From assembly GCA_021780935.1 (NCBI GenBank), contig JAJXXT010000120.1, positions 1 through 64,000 on the forward strand: DNA of 64,000 nucleotides, in the 5' to 3' direction. Below are positions 27,035 to 36,514 of this stretch, piece by piece. Position numbers and translations under genes: made by a program. Positions within the stretch are counted from its first letter, which is position 1. The number at the start of each line of letters is the position of its first letter. This DNA comes from Pseudomonadota bacterium (GTDB lineage Bacteria; Pseudomonadota; Alphaproteobacteria; Acetobacterales; Acetobacteraceae). A model generated the notes under the pieces. The model had not been told where the DNA came from, did no database searches, and worked only from the letters and a program-made list of their open reading frames with translations.

Positions 27035-27907
27035 ATGACGACCATTCTGATCACCGGCGCAACCGGCGACACCGGAACCCCGACCGTGAAGGCGCTGCTG
27101 AAGAAGGGGCTGCACGTCCGCGCCCTGGCGCATCGCGAGGACGGCCGCTCCAGGGCGCTCGCCGAGCTTGGCGCCGAGATCGTCCATGGCGACATCACCA
27201 GCCTGCGCGACGTCCGCCGGGCCTTCGACGGCGTCAACCGCGCCTATTTCTGCTTCCCGATCGCCGAGGGCCTCGTCGAAGCCGCGGTGATCTTTGCCCA
27301 GGCCGCAAGGGAGCAGGGGGTCGAGCACATCGTGAACATGTCCCACAAGCAGGCCCGCCCCCGCGCCCACAGCAAGGTCACGCAGAACCACTGGCTGTCG
27401 GAGCAGGTGTTCGACTGGTCGGGCATCCCCTCGACGCAATTGCGCGTCACGTTCTTCGCCGAATGGCTGCTCTACATCTCCCCGCTGATCCAGCGCGGCC
27501 GCTACATCATGCCGTTCAACCGGGATGGCCGCTTCGCCCCGCTGGCGGCGGCCGACACTTCAGAGATCATCGCCAACATTCTTGAACGGCCGGAGGCGCA
27601 CGCCGGCCAGGCCTATCAGCTTCACGGCCCGAAGGAGTTCAGCCACGCCGAACTGGCCGCCGAGGCAGGCCGGATTCTCGGCGTGAACCTCCCCTTCGAG
27701 CAGGTCACCGCGTCCGAGTTCATGGACATCATGGGCATGCCTCAGAACACGACGCTGCGACGCCACTTCGAATCGGTCGCCATCGACCAGCAGGAGGGCC
27801 TCATCGCCGGTCTCGACGACATCGGCACCAAAATCCTCGGCCGCAAGCTGACCACCATCGAGCAGTTCATCAACGCCAACCGCCAACGCTTCGTCCGCAC
27901 GCCCTAG
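27035..27907 (+). CDS. NmrA-like NAD(P)-binding oxidoreductase
   Basis: A 290-residue atypical short-chain dehydrogenase of the NmrA/HSCARG/QorB type. The N-terminal Rossmann motif is TGATGDTGTPTV, followed by HGDITSLRDVRRAFDGVNRAYF. Related proteins reduce quinones or sense the NADP(H) state. TGGAGAG precedes the ATG at suitable spacing. The gene is probably controlled by the MarR-family protein encoded upstream through O2 and O3; many MarR systems sense phenolic, quinone or oxidant stress, which would fit the flanking osmC gene, but that is inference. Confidence 0.87.
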   Translation: MTTILITGATGDTGTPTVKALLKKGLHVRALAHREDGRSRALAELGAEIVHGDITSLRDVRRAFDGVNRAYFCFPIAEGLVEAAVIFAQAAREQGVEHIVNMSHKQARPRAHSKVTQNHWLSEQVFDWSGIPSTQLRVTFFAEWLLYISPLIQRGRYIMPFNRDGRFAPLAAADTSEIIANILERPEAHAGQAYQLHGPKEFSHAELAAEAGRILGVNLPFEQVTASEFMDIMGMPQNTTLRRHFESVAIDQQEGLIAGLDDIGTKILGRKLTTIEQFINANRQRFVRTP

Positions 27908-27942
27908 CCGCGCCGGACAGGCCCCACCCGAACGGTGACGGC

Positions 27943-27969
27943 GGGATCGCCGGCCCCGCTCGCGATCCC
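27943..27969. terminator. possible bidirectional hairpin between nmrA-like and osmC genes
   Basis: An 8-bp inverted repeat GGGATCGC/GCGATCCC with an 11-base loop lies between two convergent genes. There is no T-run, so function as a terminator is only suggested by position. Confidence 0.4.
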
Positions 27970-27973
27970 CCCG

Positions 27974-28414
27974 TTACTTCAGCACCCGGCCGTCAGGCGC
28001 CCGCACCGTCACCGTGAACGGAATGCCCACCTTCACGCTCTGCGAGACCGTGCAGAAATCCTCGAAACTCGCCAGCATCCGGTCGAGATGTCCCATCGTC
28101 TCCGGCGCCGCTCCCAGAATCATCTCCACCGCCATCCCCAGAACCCGCAGCCGCCCCTTCTCGTTGCGCCCGATCTCGCAGGTCACGCTGGTCGCCAGCG
28201 CGCCGGGGTCCTCGTGATATTTCGCCGCCGCGAACACCAGACTCGACGAAAGACAATTCGCCACCCCTGCCGCCAGCAATTGCGAGGGCGACGGCCCCGC
28301 CCCCTCACCCAGCGGCGCCGGCTCGTCCCCCAGCGCTGTCATTCCAGGCGCGAAATCGATAACGAATCGATACCGATCCTGCCGCGTTACGGAAACCCGA
28401 ACCTGCTCACTCAT
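27974..28414 (-). CDS. OsmC-family peroxide-resistance-type protein
   Basis: A 146-residue OsmC/Ohr-superfamily protein, thiol-dependent reductases of (organic) hydroperoxides or close relatives. The two conserved cysteines are in AAGVANCLSSS and EDFCTVSQSVK, the latter matching the second-helix Cys of OsmC-type proteins. The ATG at 28414 (MSEQVRVSV) is preceded by GGGAG and preferred over the one seven codons upstream. It follows the Cox-like operon on the same strand, separated by a strong hairpin. Confidence 0.86.
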   Translation of the reverse strand: MSEQVRVSVTRQDRYRFVIDFAPGMTALGDEPAPLGEGAGPSPSQLLAAGVANCLSSSLVFAAAKYHEDPGALATSVTCEIGRNEKGRLRVLGMAVEMILGAAPETMGHLDRMLASFEDFCTVSQSVKVGIPFTVTVRAPDGRVLK

Positions 28415-28436
28415 CGTTCGTACTCCCTTAAGCAAG

Positions 28437-28461
28437 TACGGGGGGCCATTGGCCCCCCGTA
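28437..28461 (-). terminator. strong GC hairpin after the coxM-like gene
   Basis: A perfect 11-bp stem (TACGGGGGGCC/GGCCCCCCGTA) with a 3-base loop lies between the end of the CoxS-L-M operon and osmC. It resembles the hairpin at 26325-26348, including the flanking CAAG on one side and a further CCCCCC on the other, suggesting a shared repeat type used as terminator. Confidence 0.6.
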
Positions 28462-28486
28462 GACCCCCCGTTACATGGGGAAAGAC

Positions 28487-29281
28487 TCAGCCGGCGGCGG
28501 CGACGGCGCGCTTGGCCATCACGCCGATCAGATGCGCGCGATACTCCGCACTCGCATGGATGTCGCTGTTCAGCCCGTCGGCCGGCGTCTTCACGCCCGC
28601 CACCGCATCGGCCGACCAGTTGGCAGCCAAGGCCGCCTCCATCGCCTTGTGACGGAACACACCGCCCTGCCCCGCGCCGGTGATCGCCACCCGCACGCCC
28701 TTCGGCCCGCGCGCGACAAACACCCCCACCATCGCGTAACGCGAGGCCGGGTTCTTGAACTTCTCATACGCGGCCTTCGCCGGGATCGGGAAAACCACCC
28801 TGGTGATCACCTCGCCCGGCTCCAGCGCGGTCGCGAACATGCCCTGGAAATAATCATCGGCCGCGATCTCGCGCTTATTGGTCACGATCGTGGCCCCAAG
28901 CGCCAGCACCGCCGCAGGATAGCACGCGGAGGGGTCGTTGTTCGCCAGGCTGCCGCCGATCGTGCCGCGATGGCGCACCGCCTCATCGCCGATCATCGAG
29001 GCGAGATGCGCCAGCGCCGGAATGGCCTTCCTGACCTCCGCCGAGCCCGCCACCGCGCCATGCGTCGTCATCGCCCCGATCTCGACCGTCTCGCCCGAGA
29101 CCTTGATCGAGGCGAGCCCCAGCGCCGCCAGATCCACCACCTTCGAGGGCTGGTTCAGCCGCTGTTTCAGCACCGGAATGAACGTCATGCCCCCGGCCAG
29201 CGCCTTCGCCGCGTCGTCGCCGGCCAGCAACGCCGCCGCCTCCGCCACCGCCTTCGGCTTCACATACTCGAAATCGTACAT
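28487..29281 (-). CDS. coxM: Mo-hydroxylase FAD subunit (CoxM-like)
   Basis: A 264-residue FAD-binding subunit of the xanthine dehydrogenase/CO dehydrogenase family. It passes electrons from the 2Fe-2S subunit to an acceptor. The FAD motifs are AGGMTFIPVLKQR near residues 29-41 and RHRGTIGGSLANNDP near 103-117. It is the third gene of an operon in the order S-L-M on the minus strand, with the 2Fe-2S and molybdopterin subunits upstream. Length is normal for the family. Confidence 0.9.
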   Translation of the reverse strand: MYDFEYVKPKAVAEAAALLAGDDAAKALAGGMTFIPVLKQRLNQPSKVVDLAALGLASIKVSGETVEIGAMTTHGAVAGSAEVRKAIPALAHLASMIGDEAVRHRGTIGGSLANNDPSACYPAAVLALGATIVTNKREIAADDYFQGMFATALEPGEVITRVVFPIPAKAAYEKFKNPASRYAMVGVFVARGPKGVRVAITGAGQGGVFRHKAMEAALAANWSADAVAGVKTPADGLNSDIHASAEYRAHLIGVMAKRAVAAAG

Positions 29282-29289
29282 CGTGCTCT

Positions 29290-29332
29290 CCCGTTACCCC
29301 AACGCCCCGTTATTCCAAAGCCCGTTACTCGG
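29290..29332. repeat. degenerate 15-16-bp repeats across the coxL-like stop codon
   Basis: Three copies beginning CCCGTTA (29290, 29306, 29321) are spaced 15-16 bp apart; on the coding strand each reads TAACGGG. The gene's stop codon TAA is the one in the outermost copy. Confidence 0.6.
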
Positions 29333-31703
29333 CCGCCATCCGCGGCGCACCCCTGATGACGGACCAGATCTTCTGCGGGCTCGCCGGCATGTCCATATGC
29401 CGCACCCCATAGTCCGAAAGCGCGTCCACCACCGCATTCATCACCGCCGGCGGCGAGCCGATCGCCCCCACCTCGCCGCAACCCTTCACACCCAGCGGGT
29501 TATGCGTGCACAGCGTGGATTCCGTGCCCACCGTGATGTTCGGCAGATTGTCCGCCCGCGGCATCGTATAATCCATGAACGAGCCGGAAAGCAGTTGCCC
29601 CGCCTCGTCATAGACCGCGTTCTCCAGCAGCGCCTGGCCGATCCCCTGCGCCACGCCCCCCTGCACCTGGCCCTCGACGATCATCGGGTTCACCACCCGC
29701 CCTACGTCATCCACGGCCACGAAATTCACCACCGTCACCACGCCCGTCTCGGGGTCGATCTCCACCTCGCAGACATGGCAGCCGCCGGGATAAGTGAAAT
29801 TCTTCGGGTCGTAGAACGCGGTCTCGTCCAGCCCCGGCTCCAGCTCCTCGATCGGGTAGTTATGCGGCACATAGGCCGTGAGCGCGATCTCCCCCAGCGT
29901 CTTGCTGCGGTCCGTCCCCGCCACCGTGAACTTGCCGTCCTTGAACTCGACATCGTGCACATCCGCCTCCAGCAGATGCGCCGCGATCTTGCGCCCCTTG
30001 GCGACGATCTTGTCCATCGCCTTCACCATCGCACTGCCGCCCACCGCCAGGCTGCGGCTGCCATAGGTGCCCATGCCGAACGGAATCTTGTCGGTGTCGC
30101 CATGCACCACCTCGACCTGCGCCAGCGGCACGCCAAGCTGGTCGGAGACGAGCTGCGCCATCGTCGTCTCGTGCCCCTGCCCGTGGCTGTGCGTGCCGGT
30201 GAACACCGTCACACTGCCGGTCGGATGCACGCGGATATTCGCCACCTCATACAGCCCGGCCCGCGCGCCGAGCGAGCCCACCACCTTCGACGGCGCGATC
30301 CCGCACGCCTCCAGATACGTGGACATGCCGATGCCGCGCAGCTTGCCCCGCGCCTTCGCCGCCGCCCGCCGGCCCGCGAACCCGGCCCAGTCCGCATGCT
30401 TCATCGCCGCATCGAGCGTGCTGACATAGTCGCCGCTGTCGTATTGCAGCGCCACCGGCGTCTGATACGGAAACGCATCGCTGGGGATGAAGTTCCGCCG
30501 CCGCAGCTCCACCCGGTCCATCCCGGTGTCGCGTGCCGCCACATCCACCAGCCGCTCCAGCAAAAAGCTCGCTTCCGGCCGCCCGGCGCCGCGATACGCA
30601 TCGACCGGCACGGTGTTGGTGAACACCGCCTTCACCTCGGCATAGATCGCCGGCGTCTTGTACACCCCCGCCAGCAGCGTCGCATACAGATACGTCGGCA
30701 CCGCCGGCCCGAAGGTCGAGAGATACGCCCCCATGTTGCACAGCGTCTTGACCCGCAGTGCCAGGAACGTCCCGTCCGCCGCCAGCGCCATCTCCGCCGT
30801 GCTCACATGGTCGCGCCCATGCGCGTCGGACATGAAGCTCTCGTTGCGCTCCGCCGCCCACTTCACCGGCCGCGCCAGCTTCCCCGCCGCCCAGGTGACG
30901 ATCGCTTCCTCGGCGTAATGATAGATCTTGCTGCCGAACCCGCCGCCCACGTCGGGTGCCACCACCCGCAGCTTGTGCTCGGGGATCTGCAGCACGAACG
31001 CGCCCATCAGCAGCCGGATCACGTGCGGGTTCTGGCTCGTGGTATAGAGCGTGTGCTCGCCCGTCGTCGGCTCGTAGTCGCCGATCGCCGCCCGCGGCTC
31101 CATCGCGTTGGGGATCAGCCGGTTGTTGGTGAGGTCGAGCCGCACCGTCTTCGCAGCCTTGGCAAAGGCCGCATCCACCGCCGCCTTGTCGCCGATCTCC
31201 CAGTCGTAGCAGACATTCCCCGCCGCCGCCTCGTGCAGCTGCGCCGCCCCCGGCCGGATCGCATCGCTGACACTCGCCACCGCCGGCAGGTCGGCATAGT
31301 CGATCGACAGCTTCTCCGCCCCGTCCTTGGCCTGCTGGCGCGTCTCGGCGATCACCACCGCCACCGGGTCGCCGACATGGCGCACCTTGCCGCTCGCCAG
31401 CACCGGGTGCGCCGGCTCGGCCATCGGCGAGCCGTCCTTGTTATGGATCTGCCAGCCACATGGCAGCCCGCCAATCCCCGCGAGATCGGCCGCCGTGTAA
31501 ACCGCGACCACCCCCGCCGAGGCCCGCGCCGCCGCGGTGTCGATCCCGCGCAACTCGGCATGCGCCCGGTCGCTGCGCTTGATATACGCATAAAGCTGGT
31601 TCGGCCGGTTGATATCGTCCACGTAATGACCGCGGCCGCTGAGGAAGCGCAGATCCTCCTTGCGCTTCACCGATGCACCAATCCCCTCGAAGGTATCGTT
31701 CAT
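29325..31703 (-). CDS. coxL: Mo-hydroxylase large subunit, form II (CoxL-like)
   Basis: A 792-residue molybdopterin-binding subunit of the aerobic CO dehydrogenase/xanthine dehydrogenase family. The active-site loop reads AYRGAGRPE, the form II signature; true CO dehydrogenases (form I) have AYRCSFR. CO oxidation is therefore not supported and an aldehyde or N-heterocycle substrate is more likely. The [13 protein letters not shown] segment ([13 protein letters not shown]) and C-terminal GVKGCGEVG with the catalytic Glu are present. GAGGAGGAACG precedes the ATG. Mo cofactor genes moaC and moeA are 28 kb away. Confidence 0.91.
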   Translation of the reverse strand: MNDTFEGIGASVKRKEDLRFLSGRGHYVDDINRPNQLYAYIKRSDRAHAELRGIDTAAARASAGVVAVYTAADLAGIGGLPCGWQIHNKDGSPMAEPAHPVLASGKVRHVGDPVAVVIAETRQQAKDGAEKLSIDYADLPAVASVSDAIRPGAAQLHEAAAGNVCYDWEIGDKAAVDAAFAKAAKTVRLDLTNNRLIPNAMEPRAAIGDYEPTTGEHTLYTTSQNPHVIRLLMGAFVLQIPEHKLRVVAPDVGGGFGSKIYHYAEEAIVTWAAGKLARPVKWAAERNESFMSDAHGRDHVSTAEMALAADGTFLALRVKTLCNMGAYLSTFGPAVPTYLYATLLAGVYKTPAIYAEVKAVFTNTVPVDAYRGAGRPEASFLLERLVDVAARDTGMDRVELRRRNFIPSDAFPYQTPVALQYDSGDYVSTLDAAMKHADWAGFAGRRAAAKARGKLRGIGMSTYLEACGIAPSKVVGSLGARAGLYEVANIRVHPTGSVTVFTGTHSHGQGHETTMAQLVSDQLGVPLAQVEVVHGDTDKIPFGMGTYGSRSLAVGGSAMVKAMDKIVAKGRKIAAHLLEADVHDVEFKDGKFTVAGTDRSKTLGEIALTAYVPHNYPIEELEPGLDETAFYDPKNFTYPGGCHVCEVEIDPETGVVTVVNFVAVDDVGRVVNPMIVEGQVQGGVAQGIGQALLENAVYDEAGQLLSGSFMDYTMPRADNLPNITVGTESTLCTHNPLGVKGCGEVGAIGSPPAVMNAVVDALSDYGVRHMDMPASPQKIWSVIRGAPRMAAE

Positions 31704-31827
31704 GCGGTCGTTCCTCCTCTGGCTCGCTCCCAGCGGTGTCGCGGAGATACGCGCACCGTCTTCCCTCTGGCCGTCGCGAAAGCCGCCGTTTGTGCCCCGG
31801 CTCGCCCCGCGCAGGCTCCGCCGTCGC

Positions 31828-32319
31828 CTACTCTGCCGCCATCGCCTTGCCGTGCATCAGCGGCCAGGCGGCGGCAATCGCCTTGACGATGTTGTGATAC
31901 CCGGTGCAGCGGCAAAGATTGCCCTCAAGCCCGTGGCGGATCTGCTCTTCCGAGAGCCCCTCGGGGTGCGACTGCACCAGGTCGATCGCACTCATCACCA
32001 TGCCCGGCGTGCAGAACCCGCATTGCAGCGCGTGGTGCTCGCGGAACATCTCCTGCATCGGGTGCAGCGTGCCGTCGGCCGCCGCCAGCCCTTCGATCGT
32101 CGTCACCTTCGTGCCATCGGCCTGCAATGCCAGCATCGTGCACGACTTCACGGAAACCCCGTTCACATGCACCACGCACGCGCCGCACTGGCTGGTGTCG
32201 CAGCCGACATGCGTGCCGGTCAGCGCCAGCTTCTCGCGCAACAGCTCGACCAGGAGGGTCCGCCCCTCGACCTCAACCGTGTGGCTCTTGCCGTTCACCG
32301 ACAGTGTCACCTGCGGCAT
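31828..32319 (-). CDS. coxS: Mo-hydroxylase 2Fe-2S subunit (CoxS-like)
   Basis: A 163-residue iron-sulfur subunit with two clusters. The plant-ferredoxin-type ligands are in [16 protein letters not shown] plus the Cys in SVKSC. The second cluster is in [10 protein letters not shown] and [10 protein letters not shown]. The ATG was chosen because AGGGGAGGGATCG lies directly upstream and it gives the family start ([18 protein letters not shown]). It is the first gene of the S-L-M operon, with 124 bp before the large subunit. Confidence 0.92.
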   Translation of the reverse strand: MPQVTLSVNGKSHTVEVEGRTLLVELLREKLALTGTHVGCDTSQCGACVVHVNGVSVKSCTMLALQADGTKVTTIEGLAAADGTLHPMQEMFREHHALQCGFCTPGMVMSAIDLVQSHPEGLSEEQIRHGLEGNLCRCTGYHNIVKAIAAAWPLMHGKAMAAE

Positions 32320-32433
32320 GCGATCCCTCCCCTGCGATTCGTCTCGCCGACACCCGGCGACGGCTGCAACATCCTGGCCTGGAATGTTGCCGCTGCCCCG
32401 CCCACGGTCAAGCACCGCCCCGTGAAAAGATCA

Positions 32434-32461
32434 GGCGTTATGCTTCAGAAAACATAACGCC
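32434..32461 (-). terminator. Rho-independent-like terminator of the dpp operon
   Basis: A 9-bp stem (GGCGTTATG/CATAACGCC) with a 10-base loop lies 18 bp past the last dpp gene. On the minus strand it is followed by TGATCTTTTC, a modest T-rich tail. It insulates the operon from the coxS-like gene. Confidence 0.65.
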
Positions 32462-32478
32462 CCGGAGGTCGCAAAGCC

Positions 32479-33465
32479 TCAGGCCGCCTCCGGCACCTCG
32501 TCGAGATGACAGGCGGAAACCTGCCCCGCCGCCCGCTCCCGCAGCGCCGGCTCCTCGCTGCGGCAGCGCTCGAACGCGAACGGGCAGCGGGTATGAAACC
32601 GGCACCCCGAAGGCGGATGGATCGGGCTCGGCACGTCGCCCGTCAGGATGATCCGCCGCCGCTTCACGCTCGGGTCCGGCACCAGCACCGCGGAGAGCAA
32701 GGCGCGCGTATAGGGATGGTGAGGTGCCGAGAACAGCGTCCGCCGGTCCGCCAGCTCCACGATCTTGCCGAGATACATCACCGCCACCCGATGCGTCAGG
32801 TGCTCGACGATCGCGAGATCGTGGCTGATGAACATCAGCGCCAGCCCCAGCTCGTCCTGCAGATCCGCCAGCAGGTTCACGATCTGCGCCTTCACCGAAA
32901 CGTCGAGCGCCGAAACCGCCTCATCGCAGATGATGATATCCGCACCTGGCGCCAGCGCCCGCGCGATGCCGATGCGCTGGCGCTGCCCGCCGGAAAACTC
33001 ATGTGGCAGCCGCTTCACCGCGTCGCGCGGCAGTTGCACCTTGTCCATCAGCATCGCCACCCGGTCGCTCAGCTCGGCGCCGGAGGCGAGCCCGAAATTC
33101 ACCATCGGCTCGGCCACGATCTCGCCCACCGAAAGCCGCGGGTTGAGGCTCGAAAACGGGTCCTGGAACACCACCTGCATGCGCCGCCGCAACGGCCGCA
33201 ACTGCCCCGCCGGCAGGTTGTCGATCCGCTCGCCGTCGAGCAACACCTCGCCATCCGTCGGGTCGAGCAGCCGCAGCACCGCGCGCCCGACCGTCGATTT
33301 GCCGCAGCCGCTTTCGCCGACCACGGACAGTGTCTCGCCACGGTCGATATGAAACGTCACGCCATCGACCGCGTGCACCACGCCGCGCGTGCCCCCGAAC
33401 AACCCGCCCTTGAGCGGGAAATGCTTCACCAGCGCGTTGACCTCGAGCAGATGCGCCGCACTCAT
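32479..33465 (-). CDS. dipeptide ABC transporter ATP-binding protein (DppF type)
   Basis: A 328-residue ATPase with Walker [10 protein letters not shown], signature FSGGQRQRI, Walker [14 protein letters not shown] and switch FISHD. Walker B has Glu-Ala where Glu-Pro is usual (DEAVSALD). The C-terminal oligopeptide domain has [11 protein letters not shown]. It is the last gene of a five-gene operon (binding protein, two permeases, two ATPases); its ATG overlaps the stop of the DppD-type gene by 4 bp. Confidence 0.94.
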   Translation of the reverse strand: MSAAHLLEVNALVKHFPLKGGLFGGTRGVVHAVDGVTFHIDRGETLSVVGESGCGKSTVGRAVLRLLDPTDGEVLLDGERIDNLPAGQLRPLRRRMQVVFQDPFSSLNPRLSVGEIVAEPMVNFGLASGAELSDRVAMLMDKVQLPRDAVKRLPHEFSGGQRQRIGIARALAPGADIIICDEAVSALDVSVKAQIVNLLADLQDELGLALMFISHDLAIVEHLTHRVAVMYLGKIVELADRRTLFSAPHHPYTRALLSAVLVPDPSVKRRRIILTGDVPSPIHPPSGCRFHTRCPFAFERCRSEEPALRERAAGQVSACHLDEVPEAA

Positions 33466-34511
33466 GCCGCGGCCCTCCCGTCTGCCGAGGGATGGGTCGC
33501 CGGCGGACGGGTCGCCAGCAGATGGCAGGCGACGACATGCCCGTCCCCGGCCGGCGTCGCCGCCGGCGTCACCACGCGGCAGACATCCATCACGTGCGGG
33601 CAGCGCCCGGCGAAGGCACAACCCGTGATCGGCTTGCGCAGGCTCGGCACCTGGCCCGGAATCTCGGTCAGCCGCTCGCGCCCCCCGGCCGTCAGCGACG
33701 ACCCGAGCTTCGGCACCGCCGCCAGCAGCCCCTGCGTGTAGGGATGCATCGGCCGCGCGAACAACTCGGCCGCCGTCGCCTCCTCCACCTTGCGCCCGGC
33801 GTACATCACCACCACCCGCTCGGCCATCTCCGCCACCACGCCGAGGTCGTGCGTGATCAGCATGATCGCCGCCCCCACCCGCCGCTGCAGGTCGCGCATC
33901 AGGTCGAGAATCTGCGCCTGGATCGTCACGTCGAGTGCCGTCGTCGGCTCGTCGGCGATCAGCAGCTGCGGGTTGCACGACAGCGCCATCGCGATCATCA
34001 CCCGCTGGCGCATGCCGCCCGAAAGCTGATGCGGATATTCCCGCACCCGCCGCTCCGGCGCCGGAATCCCCACCAGCGCCAGGAGCTCCACCACCCGCGC
34101 CATCGCCGCCGCCCCGTCGAGCCCCTCATGCAGCCGCAGCACCTCGCCGATCTGCCGCCCCACGGTCAGCACCGGGTTCAGGCTCGTCATCGGCTCCTGA
34201 AAGATCATCGCGATATCCTTGCCGCGCAGCGCCTGCATCTCGGCCTCCGGCAGCGTCAGCAACTCGCGCCCACGAAACCGCACCGAGCCCGCGATCTTCC
34301 CCGGCGGCTCCGCCACCAGCCGCAGGATCGACATCGACGTCACCGACTTGCCGCAGCCGCTCTCGCCGACGATCCCCACCGTCTCGCCGGCGCCGATCGA
34401 GAACGACAATCCCTGCACCGCCCGCACCACGCCGTCATCGGTCGCGAAATGGGTCTGCAGGTTCGTCACCTCCAGCAGCGTTTCCCCATCCTGCCTGCCT
34501 GCGTCCTGCAT
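33462..34511 (-). CDS. dipeptide ABC transporter ATP-binding protein (DppD type)
   Basis: A 349-residue ATPase with Walker [10 protein letters not shown], signature LSGGMRQRV, Walker [13 protein letters not shown] and switch LITHD. The C-terminal Cys-containing segment ([16 protein letters not shown]) is the oligopeptide-type extension. The tail is Ala/Pro-rich and includes a 15-bp near-repeat just before the stop (33487-33516). It pairs with the DppF-type ATPase downstream and follows the DppC-type permease by 82 bp. Confidence 0.94.
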   Translation of the reverse strand: MQDAGRQDGETLLEVTNLQTHFATDDGVVRAVQGLSFSIGAGETVGIVGESGCGKSVTSMSILRLVAEPPGKIAGSVRFRGRELLTLPEAEMQALRGKDIAMIFQEPMTSLNPVLTVGRQIGEVLRLHEGLDGAAAMARVVELLALVGIPAPERRVREYPHQLSGGMRQRVMIAMALSCNPQLLIADEPTTALDVTIQAQILDLMRDLQRRVGAAIMLITHDLGVVAEMAERVVVMYAGRKVEEATAAELFARPMHPYTQGLLAAVPKLGSSLTAGGRERLTEIPGQVPSLRKPITGCAFAGRCPHVMDVCRVVTPAATPAGDGHVVACHLLATRPPATHPSADGRAAA

Positions 34512-34575
34512 GCCTACCGCCGTCCCACGGAAAGCCGCCGCGCGCCCGGCGCGGCGCGCTCCACCACTGCCGCCC

Positions 34576-34611
34576 TCACAGCCGCTTCGCCAGTCACAGG
34601 CGTTTTGCCAG
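34576..34611. repeat. 18-bp tandem duplication across the dppC-type stop codon
   Basis: Copies 34576-34593 and 34594-34611 each encode LAKRL followed by TGA. The inner copy is the real end of the permease gene; the outer copy repeats the last five codons and stop in the non-coding gap. Confidence 0.85.
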
Positions 34612-35496
34612 TCGGGGATCGAGCGCGTCGCGCAGCCCGTCGCCCAGCAGGTTCACCGCCAGCACCGTGACGGAGAGAAACACCGCCGGGAAAAACACGA
34701 TATAAGGCTTGATCTGCCACAGCGCCCTGCCCTCGGCCATGATGTTGCCCCAGGAGGGAATGGTCGGCGGCGTGCCGGCACCGATAAACGACAAAATCGC
34801 CTCGATGATCATCGCCGAGGCACAGATATAGGTCGCCTGCACCGAGAGCGCGGCCGTCGTGTTCGGCACGATATGCTTGACCAGCAGCTTCGGCAGCCGC
34901 GTGCCCGACGCCACCGCCGCCTCGACAAAGGGCTGCTCGCGCAGCGTCAGCACCACGCCACGCACCAGGCGCGCCACCTGCGGCACCTGCGGCACGGTGA
35001 TCGCGATCACCTCGTTGTAGACCGAGCCCCTGGTCAGCGCCATCAGCGCGATCGCCAGCAGGATGCCGGGGATCGCCATCAGCCCGTCCATGATCCGCAT
35101 CAGCACCATATCGAGCCAGCGCACAAACCCCGAAATCACGCCGATCGCCAGCCCGATCACCGAGGCCAGCAACGCCACGCTGAACCCGACGCCGAGCGAC
35201 ACCCGCGCGCCATAGAGCGTGCGCGAATAAACGTCCCGCCCCAGCATGTCGGTGCCGAACCAGTAGCGCGCGCCGGGGTCGATTAGCCGGTGGATCGGCG
35301 AGATCGATTCCGGGTTGCGCGTGCCCAGCCACGGCGCGAACAGCGCGATGAAGATCATGATCCCGAGCAGCACCCCGCCGGCCAGGATCGTGGGATAGCG
35401 CACGGCAAAGCGCATCACGCGCCCGCGCTCGCGCCGCGGCGGCAGAACCTCCGGCAGTTCAGGGGCCGCCGGAACGCCATCCATGGTGATGCTCAA
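34594..35496 (-). CDS. dipeptide ABC transporter permease (DppC type)
   Basis: A 300-residue inner-membrane permease with a cytosolic N-terminus of about 35 residues, a first helix near 36-55, the DppC-typical periplasmic part ([24 protein letters not shown]) and the permease domain with its EAA loop ([21 protein letters not shown]). Family-standard length. The longest frame starts at TTG overlapping the DppB stop (TTGA); the ATG four codons later is the alternative. Confidence 0.93.
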   Translation of the reverse strand: MSITMDGVPAAPELPEVLPPRRERGRVMRFAVRYPTILAGGVLLGIMIFIALFAPWLGTRNPESISPIHRLIDPGARYWFGTDMLGRDVYSRTLYGARVSLGVGFSVALLASVIGLAIGVISGFVRWLDMVLMRIMDGLMAIPGILLAIALMALTRGSVYNEVIAITVPQVPQVARLVRGVVLTLREQPFVEAAVASGTRLPKLLVKHIVPNTTAALSVQATYICASAMIIEAILSFIGAGTPPTIPSWGNIMAEGRALWQIKPYIVFFPAVFLSVTVLAVNLLGDGLRDALDPRLAKRL

Positions 35497-36434
35497 AAGC
35501 GTATCCTCGGGTCAAACAGGGTGTAGAGCAGATCAACCACCAGGTTCACCAGCACATAAATGAAGCTGAAGATCAGCACCACGCCCTGGATCACCGGATA
35601 GTCACGTTGCAGAATCGCATCAACCGTCAGCCGCCCGATGCCGGGCAGCGCGAACACGCTCTCCGTCACCACGGCACCGCCGATCAGGGCGGCGAAGCCG
35701 ATGCCGATGATGGTCACGATCGGCACCGCCGCGTTCTTCAGCGCGTGGACATACAGGATCTCCCGCCGCCCCACGCCCTTGGCCTTCGCCGTGCGCACAT
35801 AATCCTGGCTCAGCACCTCGAGCATGGTGGCGCGCGTGATGCGCGCGATCAGCGCGATATAGATGCCGCCCAGCGTGATCGACGGTAATATCAGCGCCCG
35901 CAGCCAAGGCCAGAACCCGTGCGACAACGAAACATAGCCCTGCACCGGAAACCACGGCAGCTTCAGCGCGAACACATAGGCCAGCACATACCCGATCACG
36001 AACACTGGCACCGAGAAGCCGAGCACCGCCGCCACCATGATCGCGCGGTCGATCCACGTCCCCGCCTTCCACGCCGCCAGCACCCCCATCGGCACCGCGA
36101 TCAGGATCGACATCACCAGGGTGATCGCCATCAGCGAGAGCGTCGTCGGCGCCCGCTGCTCGATCATCTTCAGCACCGGCAGGTTGGTGAAGATCGAGGT
36201 GCCGAGATTGCCGTGCAGCACCTGCCACACCCAGGTACCGAAACGCACCAGAAACGGCTTGTCGAGCCCCATCTCGGCGCGGATATGCGCGATCTGCTGC
36301 GTCGTCGCCTGGTCCCCGGCGATGATCGCCGCCGGATCGCCCGGCGCGATATAGAGCAGGCTGAACACGAACAGCGCCACCAGCGCCATCACCGGAATCG
36401 TCGCCAGGATCCGGCGCAGGATATAGGTCAGCAT
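35493..36434 (-). CDS. dipeptide ABC transporter permease (DppB type)
   Basis: A 313-residue permease with the conserved N-terminal helix (ILRRILATIPVMALVALFVFS), the DppB-type ARAEMGLDKPF-like segment (IRAEMGLDKPFLVRF) and the EAA loop region (DYVRTAKAKGVGRREILYVHALKN). Family-standard length. The start is an ATG; the stop overlaps the DppC start by 4 bp. It lies 76 bp downstream of the binding-protein gene, across a repeat-rich gap. Confidence 0.94.
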   Translation of the reverse strand: MLTYILRRILATIPVMALVALFVFSLLYIAPGDPAAIIAGDQATTQQIAHIRAEMGLDKPFLVRFGTWVWQVLHGNLGTSIFTNLPVLKMIEQRAPTTLSLMAITLVMSILIAVPMGVLAAWKAGTWIDRAIMVAAVLGFSVPVFVIGYVLAYVFALKLPWFPVQGYVSLSHGFWPWLRALILPSITLGGIYIALIARITRATMLEVLSQDYVRTAKAKGVGRREILYVHALKNAAVPIVTIIGIGFAALIGGAVVTESVFALPGIGRLTVDAILQRDYPVIQGVVLIFSFIYVLVNLVVDLLYTLFDPRIRF

Positions 36435-36458
36435 CCCGCCCCGCCCCGCATCGCCGCC

Positions 36459-36514
36459 AACCCCACCCTCATTCCCCCATCCTCATGCCGGCATCCTCAT
36501 CCCCACATCATCAC
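36459..36514. repeat. 14-bp tandem repeats at the binding-protein stop codon
   Basis: About four degenerate 14-bp units (roughly 36459-36472, 36473-36486, 36487-36500, 36501-36514) share CATCCTCAT. The last one includes the TGA of the dpp binding-protein gene (36511-36513). Confidence 0.65.

Noticed and set aside
28938..31886. Open frame of over 900 codons antisense to the coxL-like gene
   Set aside because: Composition is Arg/His/Pro-rich without any domain, whereas the opposite strand encodes a complete Mo-hydroxylase subunit.
29325..32319. Annotation as true CO dehydrogenase
   Set aside because: The active-site loop is AYRGAGR, not AYRCSFR, so form I activity is not supported.
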